64,000 nucleotides of DNA, taken from NCBI GenBank assembly GCA_963716115.1, contig CAVQSZ010000021.1:124001-188000 (forward strand). Reading direction: 5' to 3'. The DNA is from AP-15 sp963716115. GTDB lineage: Bacteria; Pseudomonadota; Alphaproteobacteria; ATCC43930; CGMCC-115725. Both the position numbers and the translations under genes were made by a program. Below, one piece after another: positions 1-8,014 of this stretch (position 1 is the first letter of the stretch; each line of letters begins with the position of its first letter). The notes beneath the pieces were generated by a model that did not search any database, was not told the origin of the DNA, and worked only from the letters and a program-made list of their open reading frames with translations.

Positions 1-46
1 AGCGAGGGATGCGCCGCAGCTCGGCCTCTTGGCGGGCCTCGCTCAT
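1..46 (-). CDS. Start of a gene cut by the window edge
   Basis: An ATG at 44-46 on the minus strand overlaps the stop of the recombinase gene in an ATGA arrangement. It opens a frame reading MSEARQEAELRRIPR before the window ends. Only about 15 residues are visible, so no family can be named. The tight coupling to the recombinase suggests a common transcript. Confidence 0.45.
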   Translation of the reverse strand, partial: MSEARQEAELRRIPR

Positions 47-654
47 CGCCCGCCCCCGGCTTGCGTCTTGCCCCCGGCTTCGGCCTCGTCGAGCACGCGG
101 TAGACGCTGGCGCGGCCGAGGCCTAGGCGGCGGGCGATCTGCGGCCGCGACAGCCCCTCGGCGCGCAACGCCAGGATTTCGTCGAGCCGGCGGCGCACGG
201 TCGGCTGGCGGCCCTTGTACTTGCCCTCGGCCTTGGCCTTGGCGATGCCGGCGCGCTGGCGGTCGAGCATGACCTCGCGCTCGAACTGCGCCATCGCCCC
301 GAACATCGACAGCATGGCGCGCCCGGAGGGGGTGCGGGTGTCGATCGTGTTGCCGCCGAAATCGAGGACCACCAGACCCGCGCCCTTCTCTTCGAGGCGG
401 CCGATCAGCGCCCACAGATCGATCACCGACCGCGCGAGCCGATCGAGCTTGGCGACCACCAGGCAATCGGCGCAGCGGCCCGCCTCGGTCTGCCGCAAAA
501 AGCGGAACGCGGCTTCGAGCTGCGGCCGCTCGCCCAGCGCCGAGGCGTGCTCGCGGAAAATCTCCTCGCAGCCGGCCGCCTGGAGCGCCGCCGCCTGCGC
601 CTCGATCCCGGTCGTCTGCTCGCTGGTCGCGGTCCGGGCATAGCCGATCTTCAT
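43..654 (-). CDS. Serine recombinase (resolvase/invertase family)
   Basis: This is a small serine recombinase of about 203 residues. Proteins of this family cut and rejoin DNA through a serine-DNA link and are typical of transposons and phages. The N-terminal catalytic domain shows the GYAR opening, the KLDRLARS helix motif and the AMAQFERE segment; a C-terminal helix-turn-helix (RPQIARRLGLGRASVYRVL) should bind DNA. The ATG at 652-654 is chosen because the protein then begins MKIGYAR, as family members do. Oddly, the usual GYARVST reads GYARTAT, so Ala lies where the nucleophilic Ser normally is, with a Ser two residues later. The enzyme may be inactive or use a shifted serine. It follows the coiled-coil gene by 4 bases. 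Confidence 0.85.
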   Translation of the reverse strand: MKIGYARTATSEQTTGIEAQAAALQAAGCEEIFREHASALGERPQLEAAFRFLRQTEAGRCADCLVVAKLDRLARSVIDLWALIGRLEEKGAGLVVLDFGGNTIDTRTPSGRAMLSMFGAMAQFEREVMLDRQRAGIAKAKAEGKYKGRQPTVRRRLDEILALRAEGLSRPQIARRLGLGRASVYRVLDEAEAGGKTQAGGGR

Positions 655-658
655 CGCC

Positions 659-1015
659 TCAACCCCACACCACCTTGGCGACAAAGCTCGCGGCCCCGAG
701 CAGGCCGCCGAGCACTGTGGCGATCGCCAGCGCCGGGGCCAGCCAGCGGTCGCGGTTGAGCTTGGCGGCCTCGGCCAGCAGCTTCAGCTGCTCGGCGGCG
801 AGCTTGTCGCGGTCGCGGTCGAGCTTGCCGGCCTCGGCGGCGAGCTTGTCGTGCTCGCGGTTCAGCTTGCCGGCCTCGGCGACCAGCTTCAGCTGCTCGG
901 CGGCGAATTTGTCGCGCTCGGCGACGAATTTGTGGGTTTCGGCGAGGCTGCGATCAATGCGCGCGAGCTGCTCGCGCAGATCGAACGGCGGCGTCGCGCC
1001 AAGGTCTTCGCTCAT
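659..1015 (-). CDS. Coiled-coil protein with C-terminal membrane anchor
   Basis: This is a protein of about 118 residues that I do not assign to a named family. Its middle is a heptad-like series built on KLAAE, KLNRE and KLDRD, which predicts a long coiled coil. The last 25 residues (APALAIATVLGGLLGAAS) form one hydrophobic segment, so it should be tail-anchored in the membrane. A second ATG lies at 1031-1033; the downstream ATG is preferred because AGGA precedes it at a better distance and because bases upstream match a motif near the integrase gene. It lies just upstream of the recombinase and is probably mobile-element cargo. Confidence 0.6.
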   Translation of the reverse strand: MSEDLGATPPFDLREQLARIDRSLAETHKFVAERDKFAAEQLKLVAEAGKLNREHDKLAAEAGKLDRDRDKLAAEQLKLLAEAAKLNRDRWLAPALAIATVLGGLLGAASFVAKVVWG

Positions 1016-1020
1016 GTTCC

Positions 1021-1063
1021 GATCATCCTGCATTGCTCCCCGACAACATAGGACGATCGTCTC
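1021..1063. promoter_or_regulatory. Motif shared with the integrase upstream region
   Basis: The plus strand here carries CTCCCCGACAACATAGGACG followed by ATCG. The region upstream of the tyrosine integrase at 57811-57843 carries CTCCCCGACATAGGATGATC. Both are followed leftward by GATC(A)TC and lie upstream of a minus-strand mobile-element gene. A shared promoter or binding site is an inference; no function is proven. Confidence 0.4.
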
Positions 1064-1130
1064 AAAAATCCAAAAGTATTTATCTGGGACGGACTTCGCG
1101 GCTGTTCCACGCCGTGCCGCATGGGCAGGA

Positions 1131-1364
1131 TCAATCGCCGTGCTCGCCGCGGGTCAGCGACAGCAGCTCGTCGGTCGTCATGCCCGGCCCGGCGGAGCCA
1201 CGCAGCCGGGCGAATTCGCTCTCTCGAAGCGCATGTCGCGCCTTCAGGAACACATACCCATCCCGCGCAAGGTCGAACACGACATCCGATCCCGGCTGCA
1301 GCCCGAGATGGTCGCGCAGTCGCTTGGGGATCGTCGCCTGGCCCTTTGCCGTCATCTTCGACAC
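1131..1364 (-). CDS. AbrB/MazE-type antitoxin or transition-state regulator
   Basis: A small SpoVT/AbrB swapped-hairpin protein of about 77 residues. The diagnostic stretch is SKMTAKGQATIPKRLRDHLG near the N-terminus, followed by the second strand VVFDLARDGYVFLKA. Such proteins bind DNA as dimers and often repress their own toxin-antitoxin operon. The GTG at 1362-1364 is chosen because MSKMTAKGQ is a common family start; ATGs at 1355 and 1400 are alternatives. A PIN or MazF toxin usually follows at once, but the minus strand from 1130 to 1034 holds no toxin, so this copy looks solitary. It is divergent from ccmF. Confidence 0.75.
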   Translation of the reverse strand: MSKMTAKGQATIPKRLRDHLGLQPGSDVVFDLARDGYVFLKARHALRESEFARLRGSAGPGMTTDELLSLTRGEHGD

Positions 1365-1460
1365 GTCGCCACCGTAATACCCGAATTCAATACCTGGCAT
1401 GCGGCGGATCATCCATCCAAGGTCGGCGACGGCCCCTTGCGGTTTTGACCGCCTCGCTTC

Positions 1461-3465
1461 ATGGTCGGCTTCATGCTGGTGGAGATCGGCCATTTCGCGC
1501 TGGTGCTGGCGCTCCTCGTCGCGGCGGTGCAGGGAACCCTGCCGCTCGCGGGGGCCGGCCGGCGCAGCCCGGCGCTGATGGATGTGGCGCGGCCGGCGGC
1601 GCTCATGCAATTCGGGCTGGTGGCGCTCGCCTTCGCGGTCTTCATGCACGCCCACATCGTGTCCGACTTCTCGGTGCGCAACGTCTTCGAGAACTCGAAC
1701 ACCGCCAAGCCCATGCTTTACAAGGTGACGGGCGTCTGGGGCAGCCACGAGGGCTCGATGCTGCTGTGGGTCTTCATGCTGAGCCTGTTCGGCGGCCTCG
1801 TCGCCCTTCTCGGCCGCGGCCTGCCGGCCGGCCTGCGCGCCCGCGCGCTGGCGATCCAGGGGCTCTTGGGCTTCGGCACGCTCGCCTTCATCCTGTTTAC
1901 CTCGGACCCGTTCGCCCGGCTGTTCCCGGTCCCGGCCGACGGGCGCGACCTCAACCCGCTCTTGCAGGATCCCGGCCTCGCCTTTCATCCGCCGTTTCTT
2001 TATTTCGGCTATGTCGGGTTCTCGATCACCTATTCCTTCGCGATCGCCGGGCTGATCGAAGGCCGGCTCGGCGCCGCCTGGGCGCGCTGGGTGCGGCCGT
2101 GGACGTTGACCGCCTGGTGCGGGCTGACCATCGGCATCGCGATGGGCAGCTGGTGGGCCTATTACGTGCTCGGCTGGGGCGGCTGGTGGTATTGGGACCC
2201 GGTCGAGAACGCCTCCTTCATGCCGTGGCTCCTGGGCACCGCGCTCCTGCATTCGGCGGCGATGGTCGAAAAGCGCGAGACCATGCAGCGCTGGACCGTG
2301 CTGCTGGCGATCCTGACCTTCGGCATGAGCCTGATCGGCACCTTTCTGGTGCGCTCGGGGGTGTTGACCTCGGTCCATTCCTTTGCGGTCGACCCGGCGC
2401 GCGGGGTCTTCATCCTGGTGCTGGTGGCGCTGGTGATCGGCGGCGGCCTGATCCTCTACGCCTTGCGCGCGCCCCGGCTCGAAGCCGGCAGCCGGTTCGC
2501 GCCGGTCAGCCGCGAGGGCGCCCTGGTGCTGAACAACCTCTTGATCTGCGCCGGCATGGCGACGGTGTTTCTCGGCACCTTCTACCCGCTCTTCGCCGAA
2601 ATCTGGAGCGGCGTCAAATTGTCGGTCGGCCCGCAATTCTTCGACGCGACCTTTGTGCCGATCATGGCCCCGGCGATCGTCGCGATGGCAGTCGGCCCGG
2701 TGCTGGCGTGGCGGCGCGGCAACCTTTGGGCGGCGTTGCGCCGGCTCGCCCCGGCCTTCGCGGGCGCGGTCATCGTTCCGGCGGTCGTCTTCTTTTTCGA
2801 CCGCGCCGCCTCCCCGGCCGCGCTCTTCGGCGTCGCGCTCGCGGTCTGGGCCATGCTCGGCGTGCTCAGCGACCTTGCCGACCGCGGCGGGGTCGGCAGG
2901 CTGCCGCCGGCCGTCGTCCTGCGCCGGCTGCGCCATCTGCCGCGCGGCAACTGGGGCTATGCGCATCGCCCATTTCGGGGTCGGCGTGCTGATCGCCGGC
3001 GCCGTCGTCTCGACCGCCTGGCGCAGCGAGCGGATCGAGACCCTGCGTCCCGGCGATACGATGACGATCGCCGGCCTCACCCTGCGCCTCGCCGGCGTCA
3101 CCCAAGCCGACATCGCCAACTACCGCGCCGAGCGCGCCGAGATCGTCGTCGAGCGCCCCGGGGCCGCGCCCTTCACCCTCCACCCCGAGCGGCGCTGGTA
3201 TCCGGTCGCCGGCAGCCGCACCACCAACACCGCGATCTCGACCAACGGCCTTGCCGACCTCTATCTGGCGCTGGGCGATCCGGACGGGAAAGGCGGCTGG
3301 GTGGTGCGCGCCTATTACAACCCGCTCGTCCCGTGGATCTGGCTCGGCGCGATCCTCGCCGCACTCGGCGGGCTGGTTTCGTTGAGCGACCGGCGGCTGC
3401 GGCTGCGCCTGCCGGCGGCCCGCGCCGCGGCGGCGGCGATGCCGCAGCCGGCCGACCGGCGATGA
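1461..3465 (+). CDS. ccmF: Cytochrome c heme lyase subunit CcmF (one frameshift)
   Basis: CcmF is the large polytopic subunit that attaches heme to apocytochrome c in the system I maturation pathway. The product would be about 668 residues with many membrane helices. The tryptophan-rich heme-handling motif is plain: WGGWWYWDPVENASF near residue 240, followed by LVRSGVLTSVHSF. The frame is intact to about 2955, where RGNWG is followed by an extra base near 2953-2958. Removing it gives RGNWGMRIAHFGVGV, continuing in the next frame to the TGA at 3463-3465. ATG 1473 (MLVEIGHFAL) is an alternative start that fits the family well. The stop overlaps ccmH by ATGA. ccmE does not lie upstream. Confidence 0.9.
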
Positions 3466-3923
3466 TCCGGCTGCTCCTGGCGGCGGCGCTGCTGGTCGCG
3501 ATCGCCGGCCCGGCCGGCGCGGTCGAGCCCTCCGAGCGGCTTGCCGACCCGGCGCTCGAGGCCCGCGCCCGCACCCTGAGCCGGGAGCTGCGCTGCCTCG
3601 TCTGCCAGAACCAGTCGATCGACGAATCGAACGCCGACCTCGCCCACGATTTGCGCGTGCTGATCCGCCGGCGGCTTGCCGCCGGCGACAGCGACCGGCA
3701 GGTCCTCGACTATCTCGTCGCCCGCTACGGGGTGTTCGTGCTGCTCGATCCGCCGTTCGAGCCGGCGACCTGGCTGTTGTGGCTCGGGCCGCCGCTGCTG
3801 CTGGCGGGGGCCGGCGCGGTGGTGGCGCTGCGCGCCCGGCGCCGGCGGCCGGGGCCGGGCGCGCCGGGCCTGACGCCGGAAGAGCGTTCGCGCGCGGCGC
3901 TGCTGCTCGGCGGGCGGGGATGA
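3462..3923 (+). CDS. ccmH: Cytochrome c maturation thioreductase CcmH
   Basis: CcmH is a membrane-anchored periplasmic thiol protein that reduces the apocytochrome c CXXCH motif before heme ligation. It has 153 residues: an N-terminal signal segment (LLLAAALLVAIAGPAGA), the active site LRCLVCQNQSI near residue 46, and a C-terminal membrane helix (WLLWLGPPLLLAGAGAVV). The ATG overlaps the ccmF stop by ATGA, and the stop overlaps ccmI in the same way. Its frame equals that of the 5' part of ccmF, so the ccmF break makes an apparent ccmF-ccmH fusion that is not real. The ccmG (dsbE) gene usually found between ccmF and ccmH is missing. Confidence 0.93.
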   Translation: MIRLLLAAALLVAIAGPAGAVEPSERLADPALEARARTLSRELRCLVCQNQSIDESNADLAHDLRVLIRRRLAAGDSDRQVLDYLVARYGVFVLLDPPFEPATWLLWLGPPLLLAGAGAVVALRARRRRPGPGAPGLTPEERSRAALLLGGRG

Positions 3924-5032
3924 TCTGGTTCTGGGTCGTCGCCGGGCTGCTGGCGCTGGCGGCGGTGGCGGCGCTGCTGTGGCCGTTGCTGCGGCGGCCG
4001 CGCGGCGAGGCCGACGACAACGAGGCGCTGGTCGCGATCTTCCGCCGCCAGCTCGCCGATGTCGACGCCGAGGCGGCGCAGGGAAGGCTCGGGCCCGACG
4101 AGGCCGGGGCGGCGCGCGCCGAGCTGACCCGACGCCTGCTCGCCGCGGTCGATCGCCGCGAGGAATCGGTTTCGGCGGCGGGGCGGCCGGCGGAAGGCGC
4201 ATGGCGCTTTGGGGCGGCGATCGGCATCGCCGGGCTGCTGCCGGCGGCGGCGCTGGCCGTTTACGGCGCGGTCGGCGCGCCGGGCGCGATCGACCGCACG
4301 ACCACGGCGGCGAGCCCGCACAGCCCGGCCGAGATCGCCGCGGCGGCCGATCAGCTCAAGGCGCGGCTGGAGCGCGAGCCCGGGCATGCCGACGGCTGGG
4401 CCCTGCTCGGCCGCACCTTCGCCTCGCTCGGCCGCTTCGCCGAGGCGCGCGACGCCTACCGACGCGCGATCCTCCTGGCGCCGGAGCAGCAGGGCCTGCA
4501 CGCCGAGCTCGGCGAGGCGCTGGTGCTCGAGGCCGACGGCGTGGTCACCGCCGCGGCCGCGGCCGAGTTCGCCAAGGCCGCCGACGACCCGCGCTCGCGC
4601 TTCTATCAGGCCGAGGCGGCGCTGCAGCGCGGCGACAAGGCGGCCGCCGAGCAGGGGCTGCGCGCGCTCCTCGCCGATGCGCCCGCCGATGCGCCGTGGC
4701 GCAAGGGGGTGGCGGAGCGCCTCGCCGAGATCGCGCCGGACCGGCCGCAGGCCGCCGCGTCGCCCGGACCCGGCGCCGGCGACATCGCCGCCGCCCGGTC
4801 GATGTCGCCGGACGAGCGCCAGGCGATGATCCGCGGCATGGTCGAGCGGCTGGCGGCGCGGCTCGAAGCGAACCCGGGCGACAAGGAAGGCTGGACCCGC
4901 CTGGCGCATGCCTACGATGTGCTCGGCGAGCCCGAGAAGGCGGCGGCGGCGCGCGCCCGCGCCGACGCGCCGGCCCCGTCGCCCGCCCCCGCATCGGCCC
5001 CGGCGGCGGCCGCGCCCGCCGGCCCGCGATGA
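3920..5032 (+). CDS. ccmI: Cytochrome c biogenesis TPR protein CcmI (CycH)
   Basis: CcmI presents apocytochrome c to the CcmF/CcmH ligation complex. The product has about 370 residues. It begins with a membrane helix (MIWFWVVAGLLALAAVAALL), then a cytoplasmic loop with an FRRQLADVDAE motif typical of the family, a second helix (AAIGIAGLLPAAALAVYGAV) near residue 100, and a periplasmic domain with TPR repeats (GWALLGRTFASLGRFAEARD and GWTRLAHAYDVLGEPEKAAA). A low-complexity Ala/Pro tail ends it. ATGA overlap with ccmH supports a single transcript. The next gene, hpnA, starts 7 bases after its stop. Confidence 0.9.
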   Translation: MIWFWVVAGLLALAAVAALLWPLLRRPRGEADDNEALVAIFRRQLADVDAEAAQGRLGPDEAGAARAELTRRLLAAVDRREESVSAAGRPAEGAWRFGAAIGIAGLLPAAALAVYGAVGAPGAIDRTTTAASPHSPAEIAAAADQLKARLEREPGHADGWALLGRTFASLGRFAEARDAYRRAILLAPEQQGLHAELGEALVLEADGVVTAAAAAEFAKAADDPRSRFYQAEAALQRGDKAAAEQGLRALLADAPADAPWRKGVAERLAEIAPDRPQAAASPGPGAGDIAAARSMSPDERQAMIRGMVERLAARLEANPGDKEGWTRLAHAYDVLGEPEKAAAARARADAPAPSPAPASAPAAAAPAGPR

Positions 5033-5039
5033 CGCGGCG

Positions 5040-6045
5040 ATGGCGTTCGCGCCGGGATCGTGCCTCGTCACCGGAGCAACCGGGTTCGTCGGCTCGGCGG
5101 TCGCCCGCGCGCTGCTGCGGGCGGGGCACCGGGTTCGGGCGCTGGCGCGGCCGAAGAGCGATCGGCGCAACCTCGCCGGGCTGACCGTCGAGATCGCCGA
5201 GGGCTCGCTGGAGGATGCGCCATCGCTGGCGCGCGCCGTCGCCGGCTGTCGATACCTGTTTCACGCCGCGGCCGATTACCGGCTCTTTGTGCCCGACCCG
5301 GCGGCGATGTTCGGCGCCAATGTCGACGGCACGCGCGCGCTGATGCAGGCGGCGCTCGCCGCGGGCGTCGAGCGCATCGTCTACACCAGCAGCGTCGCCA
5401 CCCTCGGCCTTGTCCCCGAGGGCGCGGCCGACGAGGAGGCGCCGAGCCGCGCCGAGGACATGATCGGCCCCTACAAGCGCTCGAAGTTCGAGGCCGAGGC
5501 GGTGGTCCGCGGCCTCGTCGCCGAGCGCGGATTGCCGGCGGTCGTGGTCAACCCGTCGACCCCGGTCGGGCCGCGCGACCTGAGGCCGACGCCGACCGGC
5601 CGCGTGATCCTCGCAGCCGCGCGCGGCCGCATGCCGGGATTTGTCGACACCGGCCTCAACATCGTCCATGTCGACGATGTCGCCGCCGGGCATCTCGCCG
5701 CGGCGGCGCGGGGGCGGATCGGGGAGCGCTATATCCTGGGCGGCGAGAACCTGCCGCTCGCCGAGATCCTGGCCGAGGCGGCGCGGGCCGCCGGCCGCCG
5801 GCCGCCGCGGCTGCGCCTGCCGCACGCGCCTGGCGTTTGCGGTCGCGGGCGCGGCCGAGGCCGCCGCGCGGCTGACCGGCCGCGAGCCCTTCGCGACGCT
5901 CGACGGCGTTCGCATGGCGCGCAAGAAGATGTATTTTACATCGGCCAAGGCGGCGCGGGAGCTGGGCTACGCACCGCGGCCGGCGCGCTCGGCGATCGCC
6001 GACGCCGTGCGATGGTTCGAGGCCAACGGATATCTGAGTCGGTAG
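5040..6045 (+). CDS. hpnA: Hopanoid-associated sugar epimerase HpnA (one frameshift)
   Basis: An extended short-chain dehydrogenase of about 335 residues, assigned to HpnA by similarity and by position at the head of the hopanoid genes. The nucleotide-binding glycine motif is VTGATGFVGSAVARALL near residue 10, with the catalytic tyrosine motif YKRSKFEAE near residue 150 and NPSTPVGPRD beyond it. The frame breaks near 5829: one extra C turns LPHALAFAVAG into LPHAPGVCG. After correction the protein ends FEANGYLSR at 6045. Downstream is a palindromic repeat that separates it from hpnC, so the two may not be tightly coupled. Confidence 0.85.
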
Positions 6046-6104
6046 CTGAAATTGCGAAACCTCAACTTCAATCCAGGAATGTTGGACTTCTTGAGAAACA
6101 ATAT

Positions 6105-6225
6105 AAAGTTGTCTTGCGCGGACTTGATCCGCGCATCCACGTCTTTGCTTCGGGCGCCGGAAGGCGTGGATGCCCAGGGTCCGTGGGCTGAAGGCCCACG
6201 GGACGAGCCCGGCCAAGACAACTTT
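6105..6225. repeat. Nested palindromic intergenic repeat
   Basis: The outer arms AAAGTTGTCTTG (6105-6116) and CAAGACAACTTT (6214-6225) are exact inverted repeats. Inside, GCATCCACG and CGTGGATGC pair, and GTCCGTGGGC-TGAA-GGCCCACGGGAC forms a third hairpin around 6179-6204. The plus-strand translation contains GLDPRIH, familiar from dispersed alphaproteobacterial intergenic repeats. The inner hairpin core recurs near 60025. It may be a processing site or attenuator between hpnA and hpnC. Confidence 0.75.
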
Positions 6226-6272
6226 TGCAGCAAGGAGAATTTCCCCGGACAGCCCTGCGCGATAGTTGCGAG

Positions 6273-7139
6273 ATGACTGTCGTCTCGGAAAGCGCCGGCG
6301 CGGTCGAGACGCCCTCGGGCAAGGGGCGCGGCGGCGAGAATTTTCCGGTCGGCTCGCTGCTGATCCGCGGCGATTTGCGGCCGCATGTCCACGCCTTCTA
6401 CCGCTTCGCCAGGAACGCCGACGACATCGCCGACAACCCGGCGCTGTCGGCCGAGGAGAAGGTGCGCCGGCTCGACCGCATGGCGGCGATCCTCGACGGG
6501 GCCGACGGCCGCGATTCGCCGGCCGCGGCGGCGATGCGCGAGAGCCTCGCGGCGACGCGGGTCACCGCGCAGCACTGCCACGATGTGCTGCATGCCTTTC
6601 GCCTCGACGCGACCAGGCTGCGCTACCGCGACTGGGACGAGCTGATGGGCTATTGCCGCTACTCGGCCGCGCCGGTCGGGCGGCAGCTCCTGGACCTGCA
6701 CGGCGAGAGCCGCGCCGCGTGGCCGGCCTCGGACGCGCTGTGCTCGGCGCTGCAGGTCCTGAACCACCTGCAGGATTGCGCCGAGGATTACCGGCTCCTC
6801 GACCGGGTGTATCTGCCGCAGGCCGATCTGGCGGCGGCCGGGATCGGTGTCGAGGCGCTGACCGCGCCGGCCGCGGGCGCGGCGCTGCGCCGCGTGCTCG
6901 ACGGCCTGCTCGACCGCGCCGAAACGCTCGTCGAAGCCGCGCGCGGCCTGCCGCCGGACGTGGCGGCGCGCGGCCTGCGCGCGGAATGCGCGGTCATCGT
7001 CGAGCTGGCGGCGCGGTTGACGGCGCGCCTGCGCCGCGGCGATCCGCTGGCGGCCCGGGTCAGGCTGCGCAAGTCGGATTTCCTGGCCGCGTTCGCGATC
7101 GGCGCGGCCAAGGGCTGGCGCCGAGGCCGGCGGCGATGA
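6273..7139 (+). CDS. hpnC: Squalene synthase-like HpnC
   Basis: A trans-isoprenyl diphosphate synthase-like protein of 288 residues. In the established HpnCDE route, HpnC converts hydroxysqualene diphosphate to hydroxysqualene. Both Asp-rich regions are visible: FARNADDIADN near residue 45 and LNHLQDCAEDY near residue 165. The ATG at 6273 is used; an in-frame upstream ATG lies inside the repeat region. Its stop overlaps hpnD by ATGA. Confidence 0.92.
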   Translation: MTVVSESAGAVETPSGKGRGGENFPVGSLLIRGDLRPHVHAFYRFARNADDIADNPALSAEEKVRRLDRMAAILDGADGRDSPAAAAMRESLAATRVTAQHCHDVLHAFRLDATRLRYRDWDELMGYCRYSAAPVGRQLLDLHGESRAAWPASDALCSALQVLNHLQDCAEDYRLLDRVYLPQADLAAAGIGVEALTAPAAGAALRRVLDGLLDRAETLVEAARGLPPDVAARGLRAECAVIVELAARLTARLRRGDPLAARVRLRKSDFLAAFAIGAAKGWRRGRRR

Positions 7140-8014
7140 GCGAGGCCGCGCTCGAGGCCGGGGCCGACGCGCTCGACGAGATCGAGCTGCGCCAAACCAT
7201 CCGCCATCGCGTCGAATCGGCCGGGACCTCGTTCCATTGGGCGATGCGCGTGCTGCCGCAGGAGCGGCGCAACGGGATGTATGCGGTCTACGCCTTCTGC
7301 CGCGAGGTCGACGACATCGCCGATGACGGCCGGCCGGCCGCTCACAAGCTGGCGGCGCTCGACGATTGGCGCCGCGAGATCGACGCGCTCTACGACGGCC
7401 GTCCGCGCCATCTCGTCGCCCGCGCATTGCGCGGGCCGGTGCAGCGCTACGGGCTGCGGCGGAGCGATTTCCACACCGTCATCGACGGCATGGAGATGGA
7501 TGCGCGCGAGGACATCCGCGCGCCCGACCTCGCCACGCTCGATCTCTACTGCGCGCGCGTCGCCGCCGCCGTCGGCCACCTGTCGGTCCATGTCTTCGGC
7601 GATCCCGGCGAGGCCGCCCATCGGGTCGCCGAATCGCTCGGCCGGGCGTTGCAGCTGACCAACATCCTGCGCGACCTCAACGAGGATGCCGGGCGCGGGC
7701 GGCTCTATCTGCCGCGCGAGACCCTCGACCGCCACGGCATCCGCGGCGCCGATCCGATGGCGGCGCTGCGGCATCCGGCGCTGCCGGCGGCGTGCCGCGA
7801 GGTCGCCGCCATCGCCGAGGGGCATTTCGGCGACAGCGCGCGCGCAATGGCGCAATGCTCGCGCCGCGCCATGCGGCCGGCCGCGGTGATGAGCGCGGTC
7901 TATCGCGCCATGCTCGACGCTTTGCTGCGCTCGCAGTGGCGCGACCCTGCCCGGCGGGTCAGCCTGTCGACGCCGCTCAAGGTCTGGCTGGCGTTGCGCC
8001 ATGGTCTCTTATGA
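7136..8014 (+). CDS. hpnD: Presqualene diphosphate synthase HpnD
   Basis: A squalene/phytoene synthase family protein of 292 residues. HpnD condenses two farnesyl diphosphates to presqualene diphosphate. The two diphosphate-binding regions are FCREVDDIADD near residue 60 and LTNILRDLNEDAGRGRLYLP near residue 175, both complete. It is coupled by ATGA overlaps to hpnC upstream and hpnE downstream, so the three squalene-forming enzymes should be made together. Confidence 0.93.
   Translation: MSEAALEAGADALDEIELRQTIRHRVESAGTSFHWAMRVLPQERRNGMYAVYAFCREVDDIADDGRPAAHKLAALDDWRREIDALYDGRPRHLVARALRGPVQRYGLRRSDFHTVIDGMEMDAREDIRAPDLATLDLYCARVAAAVGHLSVHVFGDPGEAAHRVAESLGRALQLTNILRDLNEDAGRGRLYLPRETLDRHGIRGADPMAALRHPALPAACREVAAIAEGHFGDSARAMAQCSRRAMRPAAVMSAVYRAMLDALLRSQWRDPARRVSLSTPLKVWLALRHGLL

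Noticed and set aside
1..1060. Complete transposon with terminal inverted repeats
   Set aside because: No terminal repeat pair or transposase could be found by eye, and the left end is outside the window.
2900..3000. Programmed frameshifting or a real ccmF-ccmH fusion
   Set aside because: Removing one base restores normal CcmF, and the same kind of break occurs in eleven other places. A fusion would skip the C-terminal part of CcmF.
1121..3119. Very long open frames on both strands over ccmF
   Set aside because: High GC removes stop codons from shadow frames. Their translations are Arg/Pro/Ala-rich without motifs, while the CcmF frame carries the WWYWDP motif.
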